A DNA stretch of 64,000 nt from Bacillota bacterium (GTDB lineage: Bacteria > Bacillota > Clostridia > Christensenellales > UMGS416), in NCBI GenBank assembly GCA_023410875.1, contig JAEYPH010000021.1, positions 1 to 64,000 on the forward strand, given 5' to 3'. A program made the translations under genes and the position numbers. This document shows, in pieces, positions 36,069 to 44,666 of this stretch. The notes below the pieces were generated by a model, which saw only the letters and a list, made by a program, of their open reading frames with translations, was not told the DNA's origin and ran no database searches. The number at the start of each line of letters is the position of its first letter. Positions within the stretch are counted from its first letter, which is position 1.

Positions 36069-36590
36069 ATGCTGAGCAAACGCATCGAAGACCTGTTGAA
36101 CGACCAGATCAAGAACGAGTTCTACTCGGCCTATCTGTACCTTTCCATGTCGGCGTGGCTGACCAACTATGGCCTGACCGGATACGCCCACTGGTTCCGC
36201 GTGCAGGCCCAGGAGGAGCGCGACCACGCGCTGATCTTCATGAATTACATCCTGCAGACCAACGGCCGCGTGCATCTGAAGGCCCTGGACGAGCCCAACT
36301 TCGACTTCGCCTCGGTGGAGGATCTGCTCAACCTGAACCTAAGCCACGAGCAGTTCGTCACGAGCCTAATCTACAAGATCGCGGCAGCCGCCCAGGAAGA
36401 GAGCGACTTCAAGACCTCGGAGATGATCAAGTGGTTCGTGACCGAACAGGTGGAAGAAGAGGCCAACGCCACCGACAACATCACCCAGTACAGGCTGTTC
36501 GGCGGCGATGGCAAGGGGCTATATATGCTGGATGCGCAGAAGGCGACCCGCGTGTATGCTGTGGCCGCGCCACTGGCAGCTGGAGCATAG
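36069..36590 (+). CDS. ftnA: Ferritin (iron-storage protein)
   Basis: A 173-residue bacterial non-haem ferritin that oxidises Fe(II) and stores it in a 24-mer shell. The ferroxidase ligands fall at the expected numbers when counted from MLSKRIEDLL: Glu17 (NEFYSAYLYL), Glu50 and His53 (AQEERDHA), Glu94 (SHEQF), Gln127 and Glu130 (TEQVEEE). Translation starts at 36069 after AAAGGCGG; the open frame upstream crosses the promoter. A T-tailed terminator follows. It is a single-gene unit, convergent with the VanW/PASTA gene. Confidence 0.95.
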   Translation: MLSKRIEDLLNDQIKNEFYSAYLYLSMSAWLTNYGLTGYAHWFRVQAQEERDHALIFMNYILQTNGRVHLKALDEPNFDFASVEDLLNLNLSHEQFVTSLIYKIAAAAQEESDFKTSEMIKWFVTEQVEEEANATDNITQYRLFGGDGKGLYMLDAQKATRVYAVAAPLAAGA

Positions 36591-36623
36591 TACATAGAAG
36601 CAACCCGGCTTGTACAATAGAAT

Positions 36624-36658
36624 CGGCCTACCGAAGATGATCGGCAGGCCGTTTTTTT
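36624..36658 (+). terminator. Terminator of the ferritin gene
   Basis: The stem CGGCCTACCGA with TCGGCAGGCCG (one mismatch, 6-base loop) is followed by seven T residues, 33 bases after the ferritin stop. Confidence 0.85.
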
Positions 36659-36692
36659 CTGCACTCCGGTTTTACGGAAAACGAGGATCGCC

Positions 36693-39044
36693 TCACTTCG
36701 AGGGCTGAAACTTGTACCGCGTCCTCGTGCCCTCGAAGGGCTGCTCCAGCGTGATGCCGTCGTCCGTGCGCAGCACCAGCGATCCGTTATCGCTGGCAAT
36801 GTAGCCCACCAGAGTGCCCTCACGCACGGTATAGTCCATCGTCTTGCCGTCGCGGAACAGCAGCCAGCCCGCCTCGCTGCGCATCAGCGCCAAATCCCCG
36901 ACCCCGCCATACAGGAAGGTATACTCCATCTCGTTGCCAGCGCTGTCACGCTGCGGCTTTTTCAATTGCACGACTTGGCCGTCGCGGACGCGGCACGCGT
37001 ACAGCCCCGGCCGCTGGCCATCCTGGTACCCCTGGAACAGCACCCACCCGCCGGCAGCGTTGGGGTTTATATGCGTGATCTTCCAACCCTCGCACACCGC
37101 CGTGGCCTTGCCGCTGGCTGGGTCGATCTTCCACAGCCCACCCTTGCTCTGGCTGGTCGCGTACAGCGCCTTGTCCACAAAGCACGGGAAGCTGTAGCCT
37201 TCCATGCGGAGGCCCTTCCCCTTCGTCCTGTCGATGGTATGCAAAGTCCTGCCGCCGCCATCGCCCGTGCCATAGGTGCTGAAAGCCGCGTAGTCCTGCC
37301 CCGGTGAAACGGACAGGTCGCCATAGAACTCCTGGCCTTCCAGTGCATCGGCATCCCACAGCGTTTTGCCATCGGCGGTCACGCCGTCGGCGCCATAGGA
37401 AAGGCCGGAGATCGTCAGCGCGGCGTCCAGCGACGTATAGAAAACACCGGGCTTACCGTCCTTGAGCGGCGCGTAGGTCTCATTGAGCAGGTCCACCGCC
37501 ACGTCATCAGCCAGAAAGCGCCAGGCGATGGGGTCCGTCCACTTGCGCACCGATTCACTCCCGTCGGCGGGCATCAGCCAATGGGGCTGCTGCCGCTGCA
37601 CGAACAGCGAAATGCTGGCGTCGGTGTTCCAGCGCTGGCCGGGCGCAGCGTCCATCTCGTAGCATACGCCCTCGGCCACTCCGTCCCGGCCGCTGTCCTG
37701 ATAGCTGACCCGCGCGACGATGCCCGCATCCTTGAGCTTGGCAACCGCCTTGGCCTCGGGCAGGCCGGTGACATCCGGCAGCGTGACAATTCGACGGGGC
37801 GCGAAGAGCATGGCCAGCTGCTCGTCGGTGTAAGTCGCCTGCATGCTCTGCTTCATCTCGTCGCTCAGGTCGTCCCAGGATAGTTCGCCCAGGTAGTCCT
37901 CAATGGGGCCTTCGGTCTTGAGCATCGTAACATCGGGTTTATCTTTGGGATTGTGGTAGATGACCGTGCCTTGGGCAGGATAGGTGTCGGTCGTGAAGGA
38001 CTGCCGGAGCTGCCCTCCGCCCGACGACGAAATCACCTTCTCGGTGACGACGACATAGCCTTCCCGGGGCTGGATGACCGACGCGCGCCCCCTGGGTATG
38101 GCCTCATGTGCCACATACTCCGTGGTATCCGGTGTATCCAGCTTCTGCGCCACGGAGCTCTCCAGCGTGATTGTCTGGGTTTTCTCCGGCACAGTCCCGG
38201 TGAAGGCGCACCAGAACCCGCCTCCGGCCTCATTCTCCGCATGCAGCCGCAGCGTCACCGGCTCGCCGTAGGGGTTGGAGATCGCCAGGTCATATCCTTT
38301 GCCAAAGTCCACATTGGCGTCCTGCCCGGCGGGCACATAGGCGGGTGGCTGCTCGTGGGCGTGGCGCTCCACGATGGTCAGCCCCGCGCACACGGCGCTC
38401 TGATACATCAGCGTCGTCACCATATCCACCCCCGTGATCCCTTCGTTCGGGGCGCCGTCGGTAAAAACGGGCATCGTGTTCAGCGCCTGCCTGGCCTTTT
38501 TGCCCACAGCCTCCCAGAATCGCAGCGTCTGCCCGGGCTTGAGCACGATGCCGTCCAGGCGCTCGCTGAGCTGCAGGATGTTCTGCATCGCCGGATCGCT
38601 GTTGGGCAGCGTCAGGCCGGCCACCGCCAGGCCATTCTTCACGTTCCATAGGCTGCTTAGGGGCGTCGGCGTCGCCTCGGGCGCTGTGGTTTCCCTCCCG
38701 ACAGCCGCTTGCGTTGCGGCGGCGGAAGCCTCCGGCCTGGCCGTGGCCTGCGCTGTGGCCTGCGGCACGGCCGAGGCCGCAGCCGTGACCCGTTTCGTGG
38801 CCGCTGCAGAGGCCTGCGCCGTGGCCTGCGGAGCCACCGCATCGGGGAACACGCCGCCCCGCAGCGTAACAAACACCACCATTGCGGCCACAGCCAGCGT
38901 GCCGGCGGCGATGGGCATCCAGCCCACGGCGCGCCTGGCATTGTGCGGCGGCAGCGTGTGCAGCGTATGCGCCACCCGGTGGGAGAAAGTCGCCGGCGTG
39001 GGCCCAAAGATATCGGGATACCGTTTGTTTCTCATCTGGCTCAT
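36693..39044 (-). CDS. Membrane-anchored VanW/PASTA protein, probable anti-sigma partner
   Basis: A 783-residue type II membrane protein. The cytoplasmic head (1-42, KRYPDIFGPTPATFSHRVAHTL) resembles heads of anti-sigma proteins; one TM follows (about 43-62), then an Ala/Thr/Pro-rich linker (70-128), a VanW domain (about 150-270, VLKPGQTLRFWEAVGKK ... VTTLMYQSAVCAGL ... ISNPYG), a SSGGGQLRQSF-containing stretch (about 300-365), one PASTA domain (about 418-484, LPDVTGLPEAKAVAKLKDAG) and a C-terminal domain without a name. PASTA and VanW suggest cell-wall or muropeptide sensing (inference). It overlaps the sigma-factor gene by ATGA. Confidence 0.82.
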   Translation of the reverse strand: MSQMRNKRYPDIFGPTPATFSHRVAHTLHTLPPHNARRAVGWMPIAAGTLAVAAMVVFVTLRGGVFPDAVAPQATAQASAAATKRVTAAASAVPQATAQATARPEASAAATQAAVGRETTAPEATPTPLSSLWNVKNGLAVAGLTLPNSDPAMQNILQLSERLDGIVLKPGQTLRFWEAVGKKARQALNTMPVFTDGAPNEGITGVDMVTTLMYQSAVCAGLTIVERHAHEQPPAYVPAGQDANVDFGKGYDLAISNPYGEPVTLRLHAENEAGGGFWCAFTGTVPEKTQTITLESSVAQKLDTPDTTEYVAHEAIPRGRASVIQPREGYVVVTEKVISSSGGGQLRQSFTTDTYPAQGTVIYHNPKDKPDVTMLKTEGPIEDYLGELSWDDLSDEMKQSMQATYTDEQLAMLFAPRRIVTLPDVTGLPEAKAVAKLKDAGIVARVSYQDSGRDGVAEGVCYEMDAAPGQRWNTDASISLFVQRQQPHWLMPADGSESVRKWTDPIAWRFLADDVAVDLLNETYAPLKDGKPGVFYTSLDAALTISGLSYGADGVTADGKTLWDADALEGQEFYGDLSVSPGQDYAAFSTYGTGDGGGRTLHTIDRTKGKGLRMEGYSFPCFVDKALYATSQSKGGLWKIDPASGKATAVCEGWKITHINPNAAGGWVLFQGYQDGQRPGLYACRVRDGQVVQLKKPQRDSAGNEMEYTFLYGGVGDLALMRSEAGWLLFRDGKTMDYTVREGTLVGYIASDNGSLVLRTDDGITLEQPFEGTRTRYKFQPSK

Positions 39045-39574
39045 GCCTGTTCCTCCGTTTGCATCCGTCCGGCCAGCTTGGCCCGGGCGCGGGACAGCCG
39101 GCTCTTGACCGTGCCCACAGGCACTCCCAGCGCCCGCGCCGCCTCCTCCATAGAGAAGCCCTCCACATACACGATCACGACCGCCAGGCGCAGCCTCTCC
39201 GGCAGCGCCAGTATGGCGTCACGCAGGTCCAGCGTGGCGTCGGCGTCGGTGCTCACGGCGCGGTCCGCCGCCTGCAGCGGCAGCACGCTGCGATAGCGCC
39301 GGCACAGCGTGTAGCATTCGTTGAGCACAATGCGCACCAGCCACGTACGGAAATACTCCGGCCGGCGCAGGCTGCCCACGCCCCGCCAGGCCTTGAGCAG
39401 CGCCTCCTGCACGGCATCGGCGCAATCCTCGTCGCTGCGCAACACCGTGCGCGACACGCGGTAGAGCGTGCGCTCGCAGCTGTGCACCAGACGGCCGAAG
39501 GCTTGCGCATCGCCTCGGGTTGCCAGCGCGGCGTCATCGTCGTGCTGGACCCTTTCGGCGGTTTCCTCGGTCAT
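39041..39574 (-). CDS. ECF-type RNA polymerase sigma factor
   Basis: A 177-residue sigma-70 family factor. Region 2 (about 25-95) has VSRTVLRSDEDCADAVQEALLKAWRG and LRRPEYFRTWLVRIVLNECY; region 4 (about 115-170) has LPERLRLAVVIVYVEGFSMEEAARALGVPVGTVKSRLSRAR. It should direct RNA polymerase to a small regulon in response to an envelope signal. The next gene overlaps it by ATGA and encodes a membrane protein with a short cytoplasmic head, the usual sigma/anti-sigma arrangement. A good AAGGAG site precedes the ATG. Confidence 0.92.
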   Translation of the reverse strand: MTEETAERVQHDDDAALATRGDAQAFGRLVHSCERTLYRVSRTVLRSDEDCADAVQEALLKAWRGVGSLRRPEYFRTWLVRIVLNECYTLCRRYRSVLPLQAADRAVSTDADATLDLRDAILALPERLRLAVVIVYVEGFSMEEAARALGVPVGTVKSRLSRARAKLAGRMQTEEQA

Positions 39575-39694
39575 ATGGGCTCTCCTTTTTGTCGGGATGC
39601 ATCCGTCCGGATGTTAGATGGTAAAAGTTGAGAAACAGTTTCATCCCCATCGAAATGATAGAAAGCGGAGCACAAGCACGCCCGCTTGCTCCGG

Positions 39695-39958
39695 TCAGCC
39701 CTCGTAGGCTTCTTTGAAGACCCGAAGGATGTTTTCCTTCTGCGGCACACCCTCGTGCAGCTTTACACCGCCCACATAGAATGTCGGTACAAAATAATAG
39801 TCATAGCGCGCGGCCACGGCGGGTTCGCGGTTCTCGTCGATGATTTCCAGCTCCACGGCCTTGTACTCGGGGTGTTCATAAAAGACCTCGTCCATCCAGC
39901 GATGGGCGTTTCTGCAATAGGGGCAGGACGCCATCGTGAACATCAGTACCTTTTTCAT
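39695..39958 (-). CDS. Small thioredoxin/glutaredoxin-like protein (CPYC)
   Basis: An 87-residue thioredoxin-fold protein with the redox motif CPYC at residues 12-15 (FTMASCPYCRNAHRWMDE) and the cis-Pro loop YFVPTFYVGGVKLHEG. It probably reduces disulphides or mixed disulphides in the cytoplasm, since there is no signal peptide. It lies 120 bases upstream of the sigma-factor gene in the same direction but has no obvious link to it. The 3' half EGVPQKENILRVFKEAYEG is typical of such small proteins. Confidence 0.85.
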   Translation of the reverse strand: MKKVLMFTMASCPYCRNAHRWMDEVFYEHPEYKAVELEIIDENREPAVAARYDYYFVPTFYVGGVKLHEGVPQKENILRVFKEAYEG

Positions 39959-40139
39959 GGGGATTCCTCCTGTGTCAGACGGTTTTCCTTATTATACTAC
40001 AAGCCCGGTGATATAAATATCCTGAGCAGCCGCCCTGGCTTCATTGACTCCGGGAACCCTACTTGACCCAGATCGCATCCGTCACTATCCTGTATCCATA
40101 ATATTTAAGAATAGAAATATTGTCAGTGGAGGAATGAAG

Positions 40140-41171
40140 ATGAGTGATTGGAAAGCCATGCTCAGAGCAGACGCAACAAGCTGGCTGCTGGAAGAAGATA
40201 ACCCTTCTGTGCGCTATTTTACATTGAAAAACATTATGGACAGACCGGATGATGATAAGGATGTCCAAACCGCTAAACACAGAATCATGCAAACAGGTAT
40301 TGTGCCCGACATGCTTCAAAGGCAGCGAGAAACGGAGTATATTCATACTTACCACCGATTCTACACTTACAAATACAAAGGCCTTGTTTGGTCACTGATT
40401 ACACTTGCTGAATTAGGCGCTGAGGCAACACCCCAAGTTAAAGAACAATGCGAGTATCTGCTTGAAAATGCACAAGAAAGTCAGGACGGCGGTTTTTCAC
40501 AAAACACAGCTGTGAGGACAGGCGGCGGCAGAATAACCGAAGTAATCCCCTGCCTGACTGGAAACATGGTGTGGAGCCTGATACACTTTGGTTATCTCGA
40601 TGACCCAAGGCTGCAAAAAGGTATTGAATGGATTACTCGGTTTATGCGCTTCAATGACGGTGTAGCGGATGACCCGCAAGCCCCGCCATATGATCGTTTG
40701 GATATGTGTTGGGGCGCTCACACCTGCCATATGGGTGTAGTCAAGGCGCTCAAAGGATTAAGTGCCGTACCGTTAGAAAGAAGAACCAATGAAATAAACG
40801 ACACGATACAAAAAGCGTCGCAATATTTGCTGATTCACCATATATATAAGCGCAGTCATAACTTAAGCCGGACTTCAAAACCGGGCTGGCTCAAATTCGG
40901 CTTTCCTCTGATGTATCAGACGGATGTGTTGGAAATATTGGATATCCTGACCGGGTTGGATATCAAAGACAACCGTATGGAGGATGCTATAAACATTATT
41001 CTTTCGAAACAAGATGATGACGGCAGATGGAAAGTGGAGAACACCTATAACAGTGACCGTTTGCTGGTATCAATCGGACAAAAAGACGAGCAAAGCAAAT
41101 GGATTACGCTTCGGGCAATGAGCGTACTAAAAAGATACCATCATACGCGCATGGCAGGATACGTATATTAA
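40140..41171 (+). CDS. Prenyltransferase/squalene-cyclase-fold repeat protein
   Basis: A 343-residue protein with alpha/alpha-barrel repeats of the terpene-cyclase/prenyltransferase type: CEYLLENAQESQDGGFSQN, the CWGAHTCHMGVVKALKGL stretch and ILSKQDDDGRWKVENTYN (QxxDGRW repeats). The acidic DxDD motif of true squalene cyclases is not evident, so it is probably not one. Start: GGAGG at 40128-40132 is 7 bases from ATG 40140, whereas ATG 40134 is too close. The gene is strikingly AT-rich compared with all neighbours, so it was probably acquired by transfer. Confidence 0.72.
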   Translation: MSDWKAMLRADATSWLLEEDNPSVRYFTLKNIMDRPDDDKDVQTAKHRIMQTGIVPDMLQRQRETEYIHTYHRFYTYKYKGLVWSLITLAELGAEATPQVKEQCEYLLENAQESQDGGFSQNTAVRTGGGRITEVIPCLTGNMVWSLIHFGYLDDPRLQKGIEWITRFMRFNDGVADDPQAPPYDRLDMCWGAHTCHMGVVKALKGLSAVPLERRTNEINDTIQKASQYLLIHHIYKRSHNLSRTSKPGWLKFGFPLMYQTDVLEILDILTGLDIKDNRMEDAINIILSKQDDDGRWKVENTYNSDRLLVSIGQKDEQSKWITLRAMSVLKRYHHTRMAGYVY

Positions 41172-41249
41172 ACGTTTTATGCTGCCAAAAGGCTGTATGT
41201 GAAATTGATAGCCTCCCTTAAAAGCAAATATATCGCAATGAGAGAAAGC

Positions 41250-41275
41250 AAGCCCGCTGATTTTCCAGCGGGCTT
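41250..41275. terminator. Hairpin between convergent genes
   Basis: A perfect 10-base-pair stem, AAGCCCGCTG with CAGCGGGCTT, and a loop ATTTTC. T-tails are poor on the plus strand and moderate on the minus strand (GCTTTCTC). It is placed to end both the AT-rich gene and the Gfo/Idh gene. Confidence 0.6.
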
Positions 41276-41329
41276 GTCCAAACAGACTTCAATCGAATGA
41301 CAGGATGTGCGTTATGCTACCGTAGCGAC

Positions 41330-42430
41330 TTACTGCGGCTTGCCATCCTTAAAGTAGATCGTCTTGCCGCTCTCGCTGGAGCGGTAAATGGCCTCCAGAA
41401 TCTCGCTGACCACCAACGCCTGCTCCGGCAGCACCATCGGCGCGCCATTGCCCTTCACGGCCTCTATCCACTGCCACGCGTCGTATTCCACATCGTTCAT
41501 ATTGCGGCCCCATGTCCGGGGGCGGTTGTGGTTGTGCACCTTGACCTTGTTCAGGTACAGCGAGCGGTTCACCTCTCCATTGACGCGCAGGCCCTCGGAG
41601 AAATCTAGACCGGCCTTGTCTCCGCACAGCGTGATGGAGCCGAACTGGTCCTCGGCTAGGTTGAGCATCCACGCGCATTCCACGTTCATGACCATGCCGT
41701 TGGTGAAGCGCACAAAGGCAAAGGCTGAATCCTCCACGTCGTATTCCTCCGGCGTCCACACGCCGAAGCCCGGCTCGTTGGCGCTCAAAGGCGTCTTGCC
41801 CAGCTTCTGAAACACCTTGCCGGTCACGCTCTCCACGTCATAGTTGCCGGTCAACCACATCACGCGATCCACACTGTGGGTCGCGATGTCGATGAGCGGG
41901 CCGCCGCCCTGGGCTTCGGCGTTCAGGAACACGCCCCAGCACGGCACGCCGCGGCGGCGCAGCGCCTGGGCGCGGGTGTAGTAGATATCGCCCAGCGCGC
42001 CCTGCTCCACCAGCTCCCGGGCGGCCATGTTGGCGGCGTCGCTGCGGCCATTGTAGCCGATGCTCAAGAGCTTGCCGGTGCGCTTGTGGGCTTCCAGCAT
42101 GGCGCGGGCCTGAGCGGCGGTCTTGGCCATGGGCTTTTCGCACATGACATGCTTGCCGGCTTCCATGGCGGCGATGGAAATCTCCGCGTGGCTCACGTTG
42201 GGCGTGAGCACATGCACGACGGTGATGTCCTGAAGCTCCAGCAGCTGCCGGTAGTCGGTGAATACTTTGGCGTCCGATGTGCCGTAGGCGTCGGCAGCGG
42301 CCTGGGCCCGCTCCGGCAGGATGTCGCAGAAGGCCGAGAGCTCCACGTCGGGCAGCTTGCTCAGCGAGGGCAGATGCTTGCCGTTGGCGATGCCGCCGCA
42401 GCCGATGATGCCGACACGAATTTTATCCAT
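41330..42430 (-). CDS. Gfo/Idh/MocA-family oxidoreductase
   Basis: A 366-residue NAD(P)-dependent sugar or inositol dehydrogenase-type enzyme. The Rossmann loop is VGIIGCGGIANGKHLPSL, followed by SAFCDILPERA, the family motif HVMCEKPMAKTAAQA (EKP) and a C-terminal beta-sheet domain with GGPLIDIATHSVDRVMWLTG, whose Asp and His are the usual active-site residues. The substrate is not predictable. Start: ATG 42430 with AAAGGTGG upstream. It is divergent from comB. Confidence 0.88.
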   Translation of the reverse strand: MDKIRVGIIGCGGIANGKHLPSLSKLPDVELSAFCDILPERAQAAADAYGTSDAKVFTDYRQLLELQDITVVHVLTPNVSHAEISIAAMEAGKHVMCEKPMAKTAAQARAMLEAHKRTGKLLSIGYNGRSDAANMAARELVEQGALGDIYYTRAQALRRRGVPCWGVFLNAEAQGGGPLIDIATHSVDRVMWLTGNYDVESVTGKVFQKLGKTPLSANEPGFGVWTPEEYDVEDSAFAFVRFTNGMVMNVECAWMLNLAEDQFGSITLCGDKAGLDFSEGLRVNGEVNRSLYLNKVKVHNHNRPRTWGRNMNDVEYDAWQWIEAVKGNGAPMVLPEQALVVSEILEAIYRSSESGKTIYFKDGKPQ

Positions 42431-42525
42431 GGGAATCCACCTTTCATGATTGATATGGACGTAACCGCTAAGCAGTTCGACGGCAAGGCGCCATTTCCTG
42501 CCGGATCGGGCATAGTGTTCCATTC

Positions 42526-42554
42526 TTGCATCGGTGCGCTATATATGGTATACC
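42526..42554 (+). promoter_or_regulatory. Promoter of comB with palindromic -10 region
   Basis: TTGCAT (42526-42531) and TATACC (42549-42554, preceded by TGG) are 17 bases apart. The -10 lies inside a 12-base perfect palindrome, ATGGTATACCAT (42545-42556), which might also serve the divergent oxidoreductase gene or bind a regulator. Confidence 0.55.
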
Positions 42555-42589
42555 ATACGCATGCCCACACACCGGAAAGGATGAACCCC

Positions 42590-43312
42590 ATGAAGATCAG
42601 CACCTTTGCGTCCCCTCAGGCCATCGTGGAAGAGGGCCTTACGATCAAGCAACGCTTCGTCATCGTCATCGATACGCTGCGCGCCACCAGCGTCATCACG
42701 GCGGCGCTGTCGCGGGGAGCCAAGGGTGTGATACCGGTTATGGAGATAGAGGAGGCCGTCCGGCTGTACCAGAACCTGGACAACGAACGGACCCTGCTGT
42801 GCGGCGAGCGCGAGGGCAACCCCATTCCCGGCTTCCATCTGGGCAATTCCGCCATGGAATATACGCCCGCCGCCGTAGCCGGCAAAACGCTGATCATGAC
42901 CACGACCAACGGCACCCGCGCCATACACGCCGCCGGGCAGGCCCGCGCGCTGGCGCTGGGCTGCCTGCTCAATGCCGCCGCCGTGGCTGCCGGCGCCCGG
43001 CGCAGCGGCCTGGATGTGACGATACTGTGCGCGGGCACCCGGGGCCGCTTCACGCTGGAGGACATCCTGACCGCCGGCGCCATCGTGGAACGCCTGGGTG
43101 CGCCCGACGCCGTGATGGACGACCTGAGCATGCTCAGCCATGACCTGTACCTGCGCCACTACGGCGATCTGAAGGGTGCGCTGCGCCAGTGCACCCATGC
43201 CAGCTATCTGGCCGAAGCCGGATACGGCCAGGACATCGACTACTGCATGCAGGCGGACCTGTTGAACGCCGTGCCCTATTATGAAAAGGGTCTTGTTATG
43301 CTGGAGCGCTAA
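42590..43312 (+). CDS. comB: 2-phosphosulfolactate phosphatase family protein (ComB)
   Basis: A 240-residue protein of the ComB family, which in methanogens removes phosphate from 2-phosphosulfolactate in coenzyme M synthesis and also occurs in many bacteria with other sulfonate roles or unknown ones. Family segments: VIVIDTLRATSVITAALSRGA, LLCGEREGNPIPGFHLGNS, IMTTTNGTRAIHAA and ILCAGTRGRFTLEDILTAG. ATG 42590 is chosen because GGAAAGG is about 9 bases upstream; the ATG at 42581 is too close to it. No other coenzyme M genes are in the window, so the physiological substrate is uncertain. Confidence 0.87.
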   Translation: MKISTFASPQAIVEEGLTIKQRFVIVIDTLRATSVITAALSRGAKGVIPVMEIEEAVRLYQNLDNERTLLCGEREGNPIPGFHLGNSAMEYTPAAVAGKTLIMTTTNGTRAIHAAGQARALALGCLLNAAAVAAGARRSGLDVTILCAGTRGRFTLEDILTAGAIVERLGAPDAVMDDLSMLSHDLYLRHYGDLKGALRQCTHASYLAEAGYGQDIDYCMQADLLNAVPYYEKGLVMLER

Positions 43313-43354
43313 ATAGGGGCTGTCCATAGTCCACATTTTGTAAACAAAAAAATT

Positions 43355-43456
43355 GGGTCCGAAGGTTTCCAAAGGTCTGGCCGGGTCCTTCGGCCCCTGC
43401 TCGACCATGCATCCTGGGCGATCGGAGACCTTTGGTCGCGCCTCACGGGCGCGAAA
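43355..43456. repeat. Family A repeat interrupted by a family C element
   Basis: The element begins GGGTCCGAAGGTTTCCAAAGG and resumes at GGGCGATCGGAGACCTTTGG to end in GCGCGAAA, but about 40 bases (GGTCCTTCGGCCCCTGCTCG then ACCATGCATCCTG) are inserted in the middle. The insert carries the short family C core, so one repeat has landed in another. It ends 8 bases from the hpt stop. Confidence 0.75.
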
Positions 43457-43464
43457 TCCTCAGG

Positions 43465-44013
43465 TTATTTTTCGTATACTGATTCTTTGAGTATACCGAC
43501 ATAGGGCAGATTGCGGTAATCCTCGGCGTAATCCAGCCCATAGCCCACGACGAAGGCGTTGGGGATCGTGAAGCCCGTATAGTCGGCCTCTATGACGGCG
43601 CGGCGGCGCTCGGGTTTATCCAGCAGCGTGCAGATCTTTAACGACGCCGGGCCGCGGGAGCGCAGCATCTCCGTCAGATATTTGAGCGTGAGCCCCGTGT
43701 CCAGGATGTCCTCCACGACAACGACATGGCGGCCCTCGATGCTCTCGTCCAGGTCCTTGACCAGGCGCACCTCGCCGGACGTGCCGGTGCCCCGGCCATA
43801 GCTGGACACGGCGATGAAGTCCATCTGCACGTCGATGTCCATGGCGCGCAGCAGGTCGGCGTAGAAGATCGAAGAGCCCTTGAGCACGCACAGCATCAGC
43901 GGGCGCTTGCCCGCATAATCGGCTGCCAGCGCCGCCCCCAGCTGCGCCACCTTGTCGGCGATCTGCCGCTGCGTCAGCAGCACTTCCTTGATGTCGTCAT
44001 GTCGTTTTGTCAC
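43465..44013 (-). CDS. hpt: Hypoxanthine phosphoribosyltransferase
   Basis: A 182-residue purine salvage enzyme that makes IMP or GMP from hypoxanthine or guanine and PRPP. The PRPP-binding motif is VVVVEDILDTGLTLKYL; LCVLKGSSIFYADLLRA, the flexible loop SSYGRGTGTSGEV and FVVGYGLDYAEDYRNLPYVG are typical. The start is GTG 44013, eight bases after GGAGAGG; a nearby ATG is out of frame (it would read MQSDKTT and stop). The frame is open further upstream but has no support. Confidence 0.95.
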   Translation of the reverse strand: MTKRHDDIKEVLLTQRQIADKVAQLGAALAADYAGKRPLMLCVLKGSSIFYADLLRAMDIDVQMDFIAVSSYGRGTGTSGEVRLVKDLDESIEGRHVVVVEDILDTGLTLKYLTEMLRSRGPASLKICTLLDKPERRRAVIEADYTGFTIPNAFVVGYGLDYAEDYRNLPYVGILKESVYEK

Positions 44014-44048
44014 TTTGCATTCCTCTCCTATCCTCACACTGTGATCGA

Positions 44049-44666
44049 TCAAAATGGCAGGCTGGGATCATACCGGGCGGGTCTGGTTCTGGCCGGCTTG
44101 GCCGGAGCCCCCAGGCAGCCGGCGGACAGCCCCAACCCTCGCAGCAGCGCCAGCGGGTCCGCCGCGCGGCGCTGCTCCATGGCTGCCAGCAGCGCCACGG
44201 CACAGGCTCTGGCGTCTTCCAGCGCATTGTGGTGGGCGAAGCGGTGCCCCAGGCTGGCCGCCACGGTGTTCAGGCGGTGGTTGTGCAGCGCCGGCCACGC
44301 CCGCTGGGCCATGCGGCATGTGCACAGATAGCTTGCCTGCGGTTCGGCGATGCCATAAAGCGCCAGCACCCGGCGCAGGCAGGTCATGTCGAAACTGGCG
44401 TTGTGGGCGGCCAGCAGCGCGCCGCAAAGCAGCGGCTGCATGCGCTCATACACGGCGTCGAACTCCGGCGCGTCGGCCACATCCTTGGGGTGGATGCCGT
44501 GCACACGGATGTTGAAGGGGTTGAACTCGCCGCAATCGGCGTGGGGCCGCACCAGCGAATAGAAGCTGTCCGCCAGCGCGCCATCCTGCACCACGACCAC
44601 ACCCACGGCGCACACGCTGCCCTGGAAGCCATTGGCGGTCTCGAAGTCGATACACGCAATCTTCAT
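44049..44666 (-). CDS. DnaQ-type 3'-5' exonuclease
   Basis: A 205-residue DEDDh exonuclease related to the epsilon subunit of DNA polymerase III. The acidic residues and His are in CIDFETANG (Asp and Glu), AHNASFDMTCL (Asp) and HNALEDARACAVAL (His and Asp). The type is that of small stand-alone exonucleases. Its ATG overlaps the mutY stop (ATGA), with GGAGG upstream, so it is co-translated with mutY; both would act in DNA repair. A Pro/Ala-rich C-terminal tail of about 30 residues follows the domain. Confidence 0.88.
   Translation of the reverse strand: MKIACIDFETANGFQGSVCAVGVVVVQDGALADSFYSLVRPHADCGEFNPFNIRVHGIHPKDVADAPEFDAVYERMQPLLCGALLAAHNASFDMTCLRRVLALYGIAEPQASYLCTCRMAQRAWPALHNHRLNTVAASLGHRFAHHNALEDARACAVALLAAMEQRRAADPLALLRGLGLSAGCLGAPAKPARTRPARYDPSLPF

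Noticed and set aside
43990..44022. Seven-codon frame MQSDKTT at the hpt start
   Set aside because: It shares the ribosome site of hpt, but seven codons give no evidence of a real leader peptide; the GTG start of hpt fits the family.
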